The notes: generated by a model not told the origin, from the sequence alone. Positions 1 through 7,100 are shown, numbered from the stretch's first letter. The stretch: DNA of 31,028 bases from an uncultured Collinsella sp. (GCA_902490365.1 CABUDQ010000025.1:1-31028); one strand, 5' to 3'. Program-made: numbers and translations.

Positions 1-82
1 TCACCAGACGCTCGATATCGGCGACGACATCTTCCCAAACCTCGTCGACATACTCGGCAACGCTCTGCTCCACCTGATTCAT
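1..82 (-). CDS. N-terminal fragment of a CDS cut by the window edge, possibly M20-family peptidase
   Basis: On the minus strand an ATG at 80-82 opens a frame that stays open for 27 codons to the window edge. The peptide starts MNQVEQSVAEYVDEV and continues with an acidic, amphipathic stretch ending IERLV. A textbook Shine-Dalgarno AAGGAGG lies at 89-95, six bases from the ATG, so the start is well supported. The HAD gene ends 54 bases upstream on the same strand, so the two may be co-transcribed. The opening resembles M20-type dipeptidases from related bacteria, in which a helix precedes a 'RIPSV'-like segment, but no catalytic residue is inside the window. The family assignment is a guess from memory. 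Confidence 0.6.
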   Translation of the reverse strand, partial: MNQVEQSVAEYVDEVWEDVVADIERLV

Positions 83-136
83 GGACGACCTCCTTACCAA
101 TGAGCGGCGAGCGTGCCCGCCCCTCACATCACATAC

Positions 137-799
137 TTATATAGCGAAAAGTTTAGCAAGCTCGGCCACCGAGTGCACCACCGCATCGGCGCCCGCGGCC
201 TCATGCTCACCCGGCGCCGCCGCGCCCGAATAGATGCCGATGCACGGCACGCCCATTGCGTGCGCGCCCTCCACATCGTTAAAGCGATCGCCGATCATCA
301 CGGCATCGCCCGCCGTCGCACCGAGCTCTGCCAGGGCATCGCGGACCGAATCGGCCTTGGTCTCGCGCCCCTGCGGCGGATTCATGCCAACCACCGCCTC
401 AAACTGAGAAAGCCCCAGCTCGCCCACCATGTCAATGCACTTTGCCTCCATGCGTGACGTTGCCACGGCCAAGCGATGCCCCTGCGCGACAAGGCCATCG
501 AGCAGCTCGGGGATTCCGTCGAACACGGGATACTCTTCCGGTCCCAGCTCATCAAAAAAGGCACGGTACTCGTCGGCCACCACAAGCGACTCCTCGCGGG
601 AGAAGCCATAAAAGTCGTGAAAGCTCTTCCACAGGGGCGGCCCGATCATGCGGCGCAGGTCACCCATCTGCGCCTCCGAAAACCCGCGCGCGGCCAACGT
701 CTTGCGCGTCGAGGTCATCACCGCCCGGCCCGTATCGGCCACCGTGCCGTCAAAATCGAACAGCACAACCGGCCGCCTGCATATCTCCAACGCCTCCAT
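137..799 (-). CDS. HAD-family hydrolase, phosphoglycolate phosphatase-like
   Basis: This is a 220-residue soluble haloacid-dehalogenase phosphatase. Motif I is VVLFDFDGTVADT near the N-terminus, with nucleophile and acid/base Asp in DFDGT. Motif II is the Ser in VATSR. Motif III is the Lys in ETKADSV. Motif IV is VMIGDRFNDVEGA with its acidic pair. A helical cap lies between motifs I and II, as in the Gph/PGP subfamily, so small phosphate monoesters are likely substrates. The substrate cannot be read from sequence. The chosen ATG (799) follows GGGGAAGAGG at good spacing. An in-frame GTG at 832 has no ribosome site. The gene is divergent from the DegV gene at 956 and probably shares its control region. 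Confidence 0.85.
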   Translation of the reverse strand: MEALEICRRPVVLFDFDGTVADTGRAVMTSTRKTLAARGFSEAQMGDLRRMIGPPLWKSFHDFYGFSREESLVVADEYRAFFDELGPEEYPVFDGIPELLDGLVAQGHRLAVATSRMEAKCIDMVGELGLSQFEAVVGMNPPQGRETKADSVRDALAELGATAGDAVMIGDRFNDVEGAHAMGVPCIGIYSGAAAPGEHEAAGADAVVHSVAELAKLFAI

Positions 800-846
800 C
801 GGCATTCCTCTTCCCCAGTTGATGATTTCCACACCGACACTTCAAA

Positions 847-899
847 CTGTTGACTATTCAACAATTGAACCTAGAAATGCGGAATGACTCCACTATACT
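847..899. promoter_or_regulatory. Divergent control region with 6-bp inverted repeat and -10-like box
   Basis: Between the divergent HAD and DegV genes, TGTTGA (848-853) and TCAACA (858-863) form a perfect inverted repeat with a four-base spacer. It overlaps a TTGACT box at 850-855. A second, overlapping repeat pairs TTCAA (857-861) with TTGAA (865-869). TATACT at 894-899 is a plausible -10 for the DegV gene, but no well-spaced -35 accompanies it. A regulator-binding site is possible, though nothing identifies the regulator. Confidence 0.3.
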
Positions 900-955
900 T
901 GTCGCACTTTGCTCTCAGAAGGCGGCACGCAAGCGCCCCAATGAAAGGTGCAATT

Positions 956-1816
956 ATGTCTTTTGCCATCATAACCGACTCCACGTCGGACATCTCCCCC
1001 GCCCGTGCTCAAGAGCTTGGCATTTACGTCATTCCGCTACATGTGATTATCGAGGGCGAGGACCTGCTCGACCAGGTGCAGATTACCGCCGAGGAATACG
1101 TCGCCCGCATGGCCGGCTCCGAGCAGCTGCCACACACCTCGCAGCCGAGCGCCGGCGAGTTCAAGGCACTCTTTGACCGCGTGCGCGCCGACGGCCACGA
1201 TAGCGCGATCTTTATCTCGCTGTGCAGCGAATGGTCCGCCTGCTATTCCAACGCATGCCTGGTCGCCGAGACCCACGAGCTCGACGTGCGCTGCATCGAT
1301 TCGCGCACTGGCTCGGGCGCCGAGGGCCTGCTGGTGGAGTACGCACTGGCCATGCGCGAAGACGACCGCAGCTTGGACGAGACCGAGGCGCAGATCCGCG
1401 CGACGCTGCCCGACGCCCACCTGCTGCTGATTCCCCGCACGCTCGAGAACCTCGTTAAGAACGGCCGCGCGCCCAAGCTCGCCGGCCAGCTCACGCAGAT
1501 GCTCAACATTCGCCTAGCCGTTTCGCCGGAGTGGAAATCGGGCGAGATCAAGGCCATCAAAAAGGGCCGCGGCGCCAAGCGCATCGTTGCCAACACCATG
1601 GCAGATTGCCTCGCGTTTTTGGACGAGCACCCGGGCTCAAGCGTGCGCGTGCTCACGACCGGCGCCGCCGAGGAGCAGGAACTTGTCAACGAGGCGCTCG
1701 CGGGCCAGGACTACGTAGACGCCGGCACCGGCCCCATCGGCTGCACCATCGCCACCCACGTAGGCGTCGATGCCATCGCCATCAGCTACTGCCCCCGCTA
1801 CCAGCCCATCCACTAG
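956..1816 (+). CDS. DegV family protein (fatty-acid-binding), first copy
   Basis: A 286-residue DegV protein, the usual size for the family. It opens MSFAIITDSTSDISP, the conserved DegV N-terminal strand and Thr/Ser-rich loop that contacts the lipid carboxylate. Further conserved blocks follow: the TSQPSAGEF segment, the ISLCSEWSACYSNA segment, the IDSRTGSGAEGLLV segment and a C-terminal GPIGCTIATHVGVDAIAI block. Known DegV/FakB proteins bind a fatty acid and present it to the kinase FakA for phospholipid synthesis. That role is inferred here and no fakA is visible. The ATG at 956 follows AAAGGTG at five bases. In-frame ATGs at 884 and 941 lack homology and a good site. A paralogue lies at 19455-20345. 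Confidence 0.9.
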   Translation: MSFAIITDSTSDISPARAQELGIYVIPLHVIIEGEDLLDQVQITAEEYVARMAGSEQLPHTSQPSAGEFKALFDRVRADGHDSAIFISLCSEWSACYSNACLVAETHELDVRCIDSRTGSGAEGLLVEYALAMREDDRSLDETEAQIRATLPDAHLLLIPRTLENLVKNGRAPKLAGQLTQMLNIRLAVSPEWKSGEIKAIKKGRGAKRIVANTMADCLAFLDEHPGSSVRVLTTGAAEEQELVNEALAGQDYVDAGTGPIGCTIATHVGVDAIAISYCPRYQPIH

Positions 1817-1831
1817 GGGCACCTTTACCAC

Positions 1832-1900
1832 TTGCGGTGGAATAGGGACTGTTTTGACTTATCAGCCGCAAATCAATCCCCATTCCACCGCAACTTAGAA
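1832..1900. repeat. 68-bp hairpin repeat, copy A
   Basis: Arms TTGCGGTGGAATAGGGA (1832-1848) and TCCCCATTCCACCGCAA (1877-1893) pair over 16 of 17 bases around a loop containing TTTTGACTTATCAGCC. The whole unit, including the trailing CTTAGAA, recurs at 5526-5595. It lies between the DegV stop and the large terminator at 1911. It probably belongs to a family of dispersed intergenic hairpins. Confidence 0.85.
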
Positions 1901-1910
1901 GCAGTTCATT

Positions 1911-1972
1911 TGGGACGGGGCTAAAAAGACTGGTATCAAACGTTTCAGACCAGTCTTTTTAGCCCCGCCCCA
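1911..1972. terminator. Strong bidirectional intrinsic terminator
   Basis: Arms 1917-1933 (GGGGCTAAAAAGACTGG) and 1950-1966 pair perfectly over 17 bp. The stem extends outward with C1916-G1967 and GGG/CCC across one mismatch. The A-tract and T-tract inside the stem make it a terminator in both directions. It would end the DegV transcript from the left and, originally, the LOG gene whose 3' remnant lies immediately to the right. Confidence 0.85.
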
Positions 1973-1983
1973 TTTTAGCTACT

Positions 1984-2110
1984 CTACATCAGCCCGCGTA
2001 GGACGTCGACGGCTTCGTTGAGGTCGTCGGTAATGTGTACTAGATCCGGATCGAGCGGGCTGATCATACCGGCGCTCATCACCGGGCCGTTGGGCCAGTC
2101 GAACAGACCC
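1984..2110 (-). pseudogene. 3'-end remnant of a LOG-family (TIGR00730) gene
   Basis: Read on the minus strand, this piece encodes the last ~41 residues of the same protein as the gene at 6328-7086. It holds GLFDWPNGPVMSAG, then ISPLDPDLVHITDDLNEAV, ending in GLM and TAG. The DNA is about 90% identical to 6327-6456 over the aligned stretch, with one in-frame codon missing near the stop. Homology ends abruptly around 2110 and there is no start codon, nucleotide-binding motif or catalytic motif. The two copies are in direct orientation and bracket the island. An open frame continuing leftward into unrelated sequence is fortuitous. Confidence 0.85.
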
Positions 2111-2139
2111 CCTCGCGGTACCCACTGGACAAAAAATGG

Positions 2140-2329
2140 CAAATATGAGTACTGCCACCAAATTAGTAGCAGCAAAATCTCGCCGGAATCGATCGTTTCG
2201 ATTAATTTCACGCCTTGCCAAGGCTCAAAATGCCGTGTTTGGTGGGTTAGATATATAGAATAATGTCGAATTGGTATTCTATTCTTGCCAAATATTATGA
2301 GACTACATTAACAGCAGTACTCACATTTG
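2140..2329. mobile_element. 190-bp non-coding element with 16-bp terminal inverted repeats (MITE-like)
   Basis: CAAATATGAGTACTGC (2140-2155) and GCAGTACTCACATTTG (2314-2329) are inverted copies with one mismatch. Between them are AT-rich sequence and further dyads: AATCGA/TCGATT around 2180-2197 and ATAGAATA/TATTCTAT around 2258-2285. No coding frame is credible. It could be a MITE or IS remnant, or a complex control region for the helicase gene. No target duplication was recognised. Confidence 0.4.
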
Positions 2330-2527
2330 ACGTTATTTGACCACGGGGTCATTCGAAAACCCCTCCCCACGCCGCCAACCCGCCCCATAGCCGTCAAAAC
2401 CTTTAACAACAGCCGCCGCACGTTTTGGCACCGGCTGATTGCCACTCACGGATCAGTACCCCACTATTACCGAACCAAAATCGAAGTCGCGTATCTCATA
2501 AAGCTGAAATGACGTACCCTCATCCCA
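2330..2527. other. Gene-free leader upstream of the primase-helicase
   Basis: About 200 bases with no convincing gene. TTGACG at 2327-2332 and TTTGACC just after resemble -35 boxes, but no matched -10 is evident. An in-frame stop (TGA) lies six codons before the helicase ATG at 2528, which fixes the upstream limit of that gene. Confidence 0.4.
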
Positions 2528-5500
2528 ATGAACGCTGATAAGAATGGCTTTCAAATGAGCAACGGCACACATCAATACGCCCTTTTCGGGAGCGCCTTAT
2601 TCAAATTCAATAAAACGGTCGTCCACGCTTCGGATCCGCGCAAGCAAATCGTTATCTGCAGCAGCGGTCCAGACATCCGTTATACAACGCTGGAAGAATG
2701 GGAGAAAGCTGGCGATTCTTTCGATAGACGGGCGCAGATCGAAGATATCGTCACCAGCGCAAGCCCAGCGCGCGACAAACTCGAGCTCTTCCGCAATCTC
2801 TTTTCTGGCCGCAAAGATGTCTACGCTCATGGGTACCGCAGAAAAGACGGAGGAATTGGCTATACGCCCGCCTGCGCAAATGAGTGGAAGTCAGGCATTT
2901 GCCCCAAAGCAAGCCACCAGAGAGTCAAATGCACGGAATGCAGCAGCCGCGTCTTCCCCGAGTTGAGCGATGCCGCGATCATCGCCCATTTCAGAGGCAA
3001 TGACGATAGGCTTCGAGACGTTATAGGCCAATATGTGCTCGATAAAGACAGTAACACGAAAGTCCTGGTCATCGATTTTGACGGAGCCGATTGGAAAGAA
3101 GCGACGAATGCCATTCGACATGTCGCAAAAAGCCACGGAATCGATGTCGCAGTCGAGCGATCGAGATCGGGCGACGGCGCACATGTCTGGTTTTTCTTCC
3201 TAGAGCTCGTCAGCGCAAAGACCGCACGAGATTTTGGAAGCGGCCTTATCACCGAAGCGGCGATACTGAACAAGACAATCACCTTCAAAGCATTTGACCG
3301 AATGCTGCCCGCGCAGTCCACCATTCCTGAGGGCGGCTTTGGAAATCTCATAGCGCTGCCTTTTCAAGGAAAAGCGCAGCGAAAAGGGAACAGCGTATTT
3401 GTTGACGAGCAATTTGAGCCCTTTCCCGATCAATGGCTTTACCTTTCGCAAATCCAGTTAATCCCGCGCGTGACGGTGCAAAATCTGATCGAGAGCATCG
3501 AAAATAGGTCACATGGAATAGCAGCTGTTGCGGCGGCAAACACCGGTGTGCCACATTCCCAGAGACTGCGAAAGCGGCTCCCGCTCACGCCGCAGGACTT
3601 CCCGTCATCGCTGTCCGTCACGCAGGCCGATATGCTCTATATCCCCGAAAAATCTCTGAGTCCCGCAGCTCAAATGGAAGTCCGCAGGCTTGCAACATTT
3701 GCCAACCCAGAATTCTTCCGCGCACAATCTATGCATCAATCGGTATTCCACAAACCGCGGTTCATAGACCTCAGCGAACTTAGAGATGGCTACGTCGCGA
3801 TTCCCAGAGGCTGCAAGGTTCAACTTGAGCGGCTGCTTCAAGAAGCCGGCGTTTCTGCCCACTATTCAGACAAACGCAAGTCGAGCAATCCAATTGTGAT
3901 GGCATTTAAAGGGACTCTTCGCCCTGAACAGCAAATTGTCGCTGAAAAGATGCTCGGCTATGAAGACGGGATCATGTCCGCACCGACGGGGTTCGGCAAA
4001 ACCGTCATCGGAGCTTATCTTATTGCTGCCATTAGTCTTCCAACGCTCGTCATCGTTCCTAAAACTGCGCTCATTGCCCAATGGAAATCCCAACTCGAAC
4101 GATTTCTCGACATCACGGACAACAGAGAGCCCGTCCGAACCCCAAAGGGACGAATCAGCAAAAGACAGCCTCCGCTCATTGGGCAAATCGGAGGAGGCAA
4201 GACCGCCATAAGCCGTCTCATCGACATTGCTTCATTCCAGTCGCTATCCGGCAAGGATCCCCAAACCGGCGAGTCATTAGCCAAGGAGTTCGTTCGCGAT
4301 TACAGTCTCATCATCTGTGACGAATGCCACCATGCGGCCGCGCCACAGCTTGAGCTTGTCCTCAAGTCCGCTCCTGCCAAATATGTATATGGCCTTTCCG
4401 CAACGCCCGAGCGTTCGGACGGACTCACGCGGGCACTCTCGATGCTCTGCGGCCCGGTTCGCTATGTCGTCGATCCAAAAACGCAAGCAATCCAGCAGGG
4501 GATTCAGCGCATTGTTAGACCGCGTTTCACCGGAATTAGATTACCTACCTACGAACCAGGAGCATCCTTTAACCAAATTCTCGATCTCCTGTGTGTACAC
4601 GCCGCGAGAAACGAAGCAATTATCGAGGACGCCCTCGAGGCCGCATCAAACGGCCGGCATCCGCTTGTGCTATCTAAAAGAAAAAAGCATGCCGAAGAGC
4701 TATGCAGGCTACTTCAAAGCCGTGGACACGAACCCATACTCTTAACCGGAGAAATCGACGCCAAAGAAAGAAAAGCAATACTGAAGAGTCTTCCCAGCTT
4801 TGAGCATGAGCATCGAATCATCGTCGCAACTGAAAGTCTTCTGGGCGAGGGCTTCGACCTGTCTTACCTTGACACTTTGCTCATTGCCACTCCAATATCT
4901 TGGGACGGCAGCATAACGCAGCAGGCAGGTAGGCTACACAGAAGCCACGAGGGCAAACAGCGGGTTGAGATATTCGACTATGTTGACCTGTCGATACCCA
5001 TGTTCGCGCGCATGTACCAAAAGAGGCTCAAGACCTACGCCAAGCTGGGGTATGAAGTCTTTGCGGCAAACGACAACAGACAGGACGATCGAAATATCCT
5101 CGTTAGGTCGGCAAGAGCCGTGGAGGCTTTAGTGAATGACATCGAGAACGCATCGAAAAGCATTTTTATTGCCGCACCCTACGCGTCCGCCGCATGCCTT
5201 GAAAAGCTCGCCGCTGCACTCGCGGATGCCGCTACCCGTGGAATTGCCCTTGAGATTTCTATTGCTTCAACTCCACGCGATGACGTGAAAGCGATTTTTG
5301 CCGAGATGAACGTCAACTATCTCATCAAAGCCGAAGGACGCCTGTGCGCATCAGTGATTGACGAGGAAACTGTCTGGTATGGAGCTATTCCGTTGCTGGC
5401 TTTCCCAAAGAAAGAAGACTGCAGCATTCGTTTCAAAAGCAGCGAAGTCGCAGCCGAGCTTTTGAGCGAAATTCAGCGAAAAGTGGAACCGGAGGCCGCG

Positions 5501-5539
5501 GCGACGAACGGGGTACCCCCAGCAGTTGCGGTTAAATAG
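2528..5539 (+). CDS. TOTE-type primase-helicase-PLD fusion protein
   Basis: A 1003-residue fusion. Residues ~80-320 form an archaeo-eukaryotic primase (AEP) domain of the type Pfam assigns to TOTE conflict systems: a four-Cys cluster (C116, C125, C135, C138), the metal-binding DFD (183-185), SRSGDGAHVW (212-221) and a GNLIALPFQ block. Residues ~460-850 are a superfamily 2 helicase: Walker A APTGFGKT (485-492), DECHH (598-602), SAT (624-626) and QQAGRLHR (798-805). Residues ~870-985 resemble a phospholipase-D domain, but the expected HxK is LCA (939-941), so it is probably inactive. The role is likely nucleic-acid processing in defence or mobile-element conflict; that is inferred. The ATG lacks a clear ribosome site. 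The stop lies inside a repeat (5526-5595). Confidence 0.85.
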   Translation: MNADKNGFQMSNGTHQYALFGSALFKFNKTVVHASDPRKQIVICSSGPDIRYTTLEEWEKAGDSFDRRAQIEDIVTSASPARDKLELFRNLFSGRKDVYAHGYRRKDGGIGYTPACANEWKSGICPKASHQRVKCTECSSRVFPELSDAAIIAHFRGNDDRLRDVIGQYVLDKDSNTKVLVIDFDGADWKEATNAIRHVAKSHGIDVAVERSRSGDGAHVWFFFLELVSAKTARDFGSGLITEAAILNKTITFKAFDRMLPAQSTIPEGGFGNLIALPFQGKAQRKGNSVFVDEQFEPFPDQWLYLSQIQLIPRVTVQNLIESIENRSHGIAAVAAANTGVPHSQRLRKRLPLTPQDFPSSLSVTQADMLYIPEKSLSPAAQMEVRRLATFANPEFFRAQSMHQSVFHKPRFIDLSELRDGYVAIPRGCKVQLERLLQEAGVSAHYSDKRKSSNPIVMAFKGTLRPEQQIVAEKMLGYEDGIMSAPTGFGKTVIGAYLIAAISLPTLVIVPKTALIAQWKSQLERFLDITDNREPVRTPKGRISKRQPPLIGQIGGGKTAISRLIDIASFQSLSGKDPQTGESLAKEFVRDYSLIICDECHHAAAPQLELVLKSAPAKYVYGLSATPERSDGLTRALSMLCGPVRYVVDPKTQAIQQGIQRIVRPRFTGIRLPTYEPGASFNQILDLLCVHAARNEAIIEDALEAASNGRHPLVLSKRKKHAEELCRLLQSRGHEPILLTGEIDAKERKAILKSLPSFEHEHRIIVATESLLGEGFDLSYLDTLLIATPISWDGSITQQAGRLHRSHEGKQRVEIFDYVDLSIPMFARMYQKRLKTYAKLGYEVFAANDNRQDDRNILVRSARAVEALVNDIENASKSIFIAAPYASAACLEKLAAALADAATRGIALEISIASTPRDDVKAIFAEMNVNYLIKAEGRLCASVIDEETVWYGAIPLLAFPKKEDCSIRFKSSEVAAELLSEIQRKVEPEAAATNGVPPAVAVK

Positions 5540-5595
5540 GGACTGTTTTTGACTTATTAGCCGTCAATCAATCCCTATTCCACCGCAACTTAGAA
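5526..5595. repeat. 68-bp hairpin repeat, copy B, overlapping the helicase stop
   Basis: This matches the unit at 1832-1900, including GGGACTG, TTGACTTAT and the trailing CACCGCAACTTAGAA. The right arm is intact. The left arm has changed to TTGCGGTTAAATAGGGA, weakening the stem. The helicase stop TAG (5537-5539) and its last codons lie in the left arm. It sits between convergent helicase and toxin genes and may terminate both. Confidence 0.85.
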
Positions 5596-5603
5596 ATCGG
5601 CAA

Positions 5604-5912
5604 TCAGCCCTGCGGGCCCTGGAACAGCTCCTCATGCGAGCCCATTCTGACCAGCCGGATCACAGGATTAGTCTTATGCGGTAAGTAGAGAACGACCACG
5701 TCGACCATGCCATCGGATAGGTGGAAATCGATGTGGCCGTTGTAGTTTCCGCCCGGGTTTGAAAGCTCATGGGCACCATATTCCGCGGGAAGCGAGCCGT
5801 GAGCTGCAAGCTCTGCGACTGCCGCCTTAAACTCACTCTTTAGCTGCGGATGCATGCGCATCGTTCGTTTGTAGTCCGCCTTAAATTGAGCCTCGACTTT
5901 AATCTCGAACAT
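5604..5912 (-). CDS. YafQ/RelE-family mRNA interferase toxin
   Basis: A 102-residue toxin of the RelE superfamily, YafQ branch, a typical size. YafQ-type residues are present: H48 in HEL, H60 and H64 in GHIDFHLSDG, D67, and the C-terminal RMGSHEELF with H93 and F97, the position of the YafQ catalytic His. Family members cleave mRNA in the ribosomal A site and are silenced by a bound antitoxin. The start is two bases after the antitoxin stop, with an AGGA site inside the antitoxin's last codons, so translation is coupled. It is the 3' gene of a DinJ/YafQ-like operon within the island. Confidence 0.88.
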   Translation of the reverse strand: MFEIKVEAQFKADYKRTMRMHPQLKSEFKAAVAELAAHGSLPAEYGAHELSNPGGNYNGHIDFHLSDGMVDVVVLYLPHKTNPVIRLVRMGSHEELFQGPQG

Positions 5913-5914
5913 CG

Positions 5915-6214
5915 CTATTCCTCATCGAGGAATGACATAAGCTCATCAGCGTTGTTGAATGACAGGCTATCGTCCGGCAAAATCCCCAGCTCATGAGCCT
6001 CGGCGATCACCATGGCGCGCCTCGTCACCTCGTTGGGCACCTCCGCCCTTCCTACAATCTCAAAAGGAATCCTTCGCTGATTTACTAGCTGCCGAACGGC
6101 AAGATTGAGATAGGAATTGAGGCTGAGGCCGACCGAATCCAAGAACTCAGTCGCCTGCTCCTTGAGCCCCTCTTCGATTCGAACCGTCGTAGGCTTAACT
6201 GTTGCTGTAGACAT
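5915..6214 (-). CDS. RelB/DinJ-family antitoxin
   Basis: A 99-residue antitoxin. Residues ~9-55 form a ribbon-helix-helix DNA-binding domain: TTVRIEEGLKEQA, then FLDSVGLSLNSYLNLAV, then RRIPFEI, the DinJ signature. The acidic C-terminal tail (DDSLSFNNADELMSFLDEE) would wrap and neutralise the toxin. The start is supported by AGGAGG seven bases upstream. RHH antitoxins usually repress their own operon, and a long perfect palindrome at 6262-6297 lies about 50 bases upstream. The toxin follows after two bases. Confidence 0.9.
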   Translation of the reverse strand: MSTATVKPTTVRIEEGLKEQATEFLDSVGLSLNSYLNLAVRQLVNQRRIPFEIVGRAEVPNEVTRRAMVIAEAHELGILPDDSLSFNNADELMSFLDEE

Positions 6215-6261
6215 TTGCGACCTCCTCGCCCTCGTCTTTTACACCAGTATACCCAATATAA

Positions 6262-6297
6262 ATGGCAATCTGATGTTAGATAACATCAGATTGCCAT
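6262..6297. promoter_or_regulatory. 17-bp perfect palindrome, probable antitoxin operator
   Basis: ATGGCAATCTGATGTTA (6262-6278) is followed after GA by its exact reverse complement (6281-6297). A TATACT box on the minus strand (6247-6252) lies next to it, so a protein bound here would block the toxin-antitoxin promoter. The size and position fit an RHH-type operator. It could also act as a hairpin after the LOG stop at 6328, since an AT-rich stretch follows on that strand. Confidence 0.7.
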
Positions 6298-6327
6298 GCG
6301 TATTCATGTCGCGTGGGCACGATTGAT

Positions 6328-7086
6328 CTACATCAGCCCGCTGAGCGCAATGTCAACGGCCTCGTTGAGGTCGTCGGTAATGTGTACCAGATCCGGATCG
6401 AGCGGACTGATCATGCCGGCGTCCATCACCGGACCGTTGAGCCAGTCGAACAGGCCCTGCCAGTACTCGCTGCCCACCAGCACGAGCGGCATGCGCTTGA
6501 CCTTGTGCGTCTGCACCAGCGTGAGCACCTCGAACATCTCGTCGAGCGTACCAAAGCCACCGGGAAACACGATAGCGCCCGAGCTGTATTTGACGAACAT
6601 GGTCTTGCGCACAAAGAAGTAACGGAAGTCCATGCCCAGGTTCACGTATTTGTTGAGCCCGTGCTCGTGCGGCAGCTCGATACCCAAGCCGACCGACTTG
6701 CCGTTGACACTCGCCGCTCCCCTGTTGGCCGCTTCCATGATGCCGGGGCCGCCACCGGTGATGACCGCCACGCCACGTTGCGCGATCTTGCGCCCGACGG
6801 TACGCGCCGCCTTGTAGAGCGGATCGGTCTTGGGCGTGCGGGCGCTACCGAAGATAGTCACCGCAGGTCCAAGCTCGGCAAGTGCGCCAAAGCCATCGAC
6901 AAACTCTGCCTGAATTCGCAGCACGCGCCAGGGGTCGGCGTGCAGCCAGTCAGTCGACTCCTCGGGCGCCAGCAGGTTGGCGTAGGTGTTGTCCTTAGGA
7001 ATCATGGGACCGCGCATGACCACGGGGCCGCGCCGGTACGTCTCGTCGTAGGCGGGCTCACCCTCGACGTTCTCATTCTTAATCAT
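6328..7086 (-). CDS. LOG-family protein (TIGR00730 Rossmann fold, cytokinin-riboside-phosphate phosphoribohydrolase-like)
   Basis: A 252-residue LOG-type protein. GGGPG (111-115) and PGGFGTLDE (175-183) are the nucleotide-binding and catalytic signature of lysine-decarboxylase-like/LOG enzymes, which release a base from nucleoside 5'-monophosphates. The bacterial substrate here is not known. A ~70-residue N-terminal extension precedes the Rossmann core. The ATG at 7086 follows AGGAGT; longer frames to 7158 run through a terminator hairpin and are rejected. The 3' 130 bases are duplicated at 1984-2110, marking the island boundary. It lies downstream of tgt on the same strand but is separated from it by a terminator. 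Confidence 0.9.
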   Translation of the reverse strand: MIKNENVEGEPAYDETYRRGPVVMRGPMIPKDNTYANLLAPEESTDWLHADPWRVLRIQAEFVDGFGALAELGPAVTIFGSARTPKTDPLYKAARTVGRKIAQRGVAVITGGGPGIMEAANRGAASVNGKSVGLGIELPHEHGLNKYVNLGMDFRYFFVRKTMFVKYSSGAIVFPGGFGTLDEMFEVLTLVQTHKVKRMPLVLVGSEYWQGLFDWLNGPVMDAGMISPLDPDLVHITDDLNEAVDIALSGLM

Positions 7087-7100
7087 GGGTACTCCTATCG

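Larger units (their letters stand above)
2111..6326. mobile_element. Accessory island inserted at the LOG gene 3' end
   Basis: This 4.2-kb segment lies between a displaced LOG 3' fragment (1984-2110) and an intact LOG gene (6328 onward). That is the arrangement left when an element integrates into the 3' end of a gene and restores it with its own copy. The content differs from the flanks: lower GC, a conflict-type primase-helicase and a toxin-antitoxin pair. No integrase, transposase or clear core attachment site is visible. It may be a decayed integrative element, or it may have arrived by homologous recombination through a diverged LOG sequence. The boundaries are seen directly; the mechanism is inferred. 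Confidence 0.6.

Noticed and set aside
1984..2211. A 75-codon frame containing the LOG C-terminal sequence as a small gene
   Set aside because: The N-terminal half is unrelated translated intergenic DNA and the active-site motifs are absent, so it is a remnant rather than a gene.
2327..2512. A 61-codon plus-strand frame before the helicase
   Set aside because: No ribosome site, no recognisable features and its sequence looks like random translation; treated as leader DNA.
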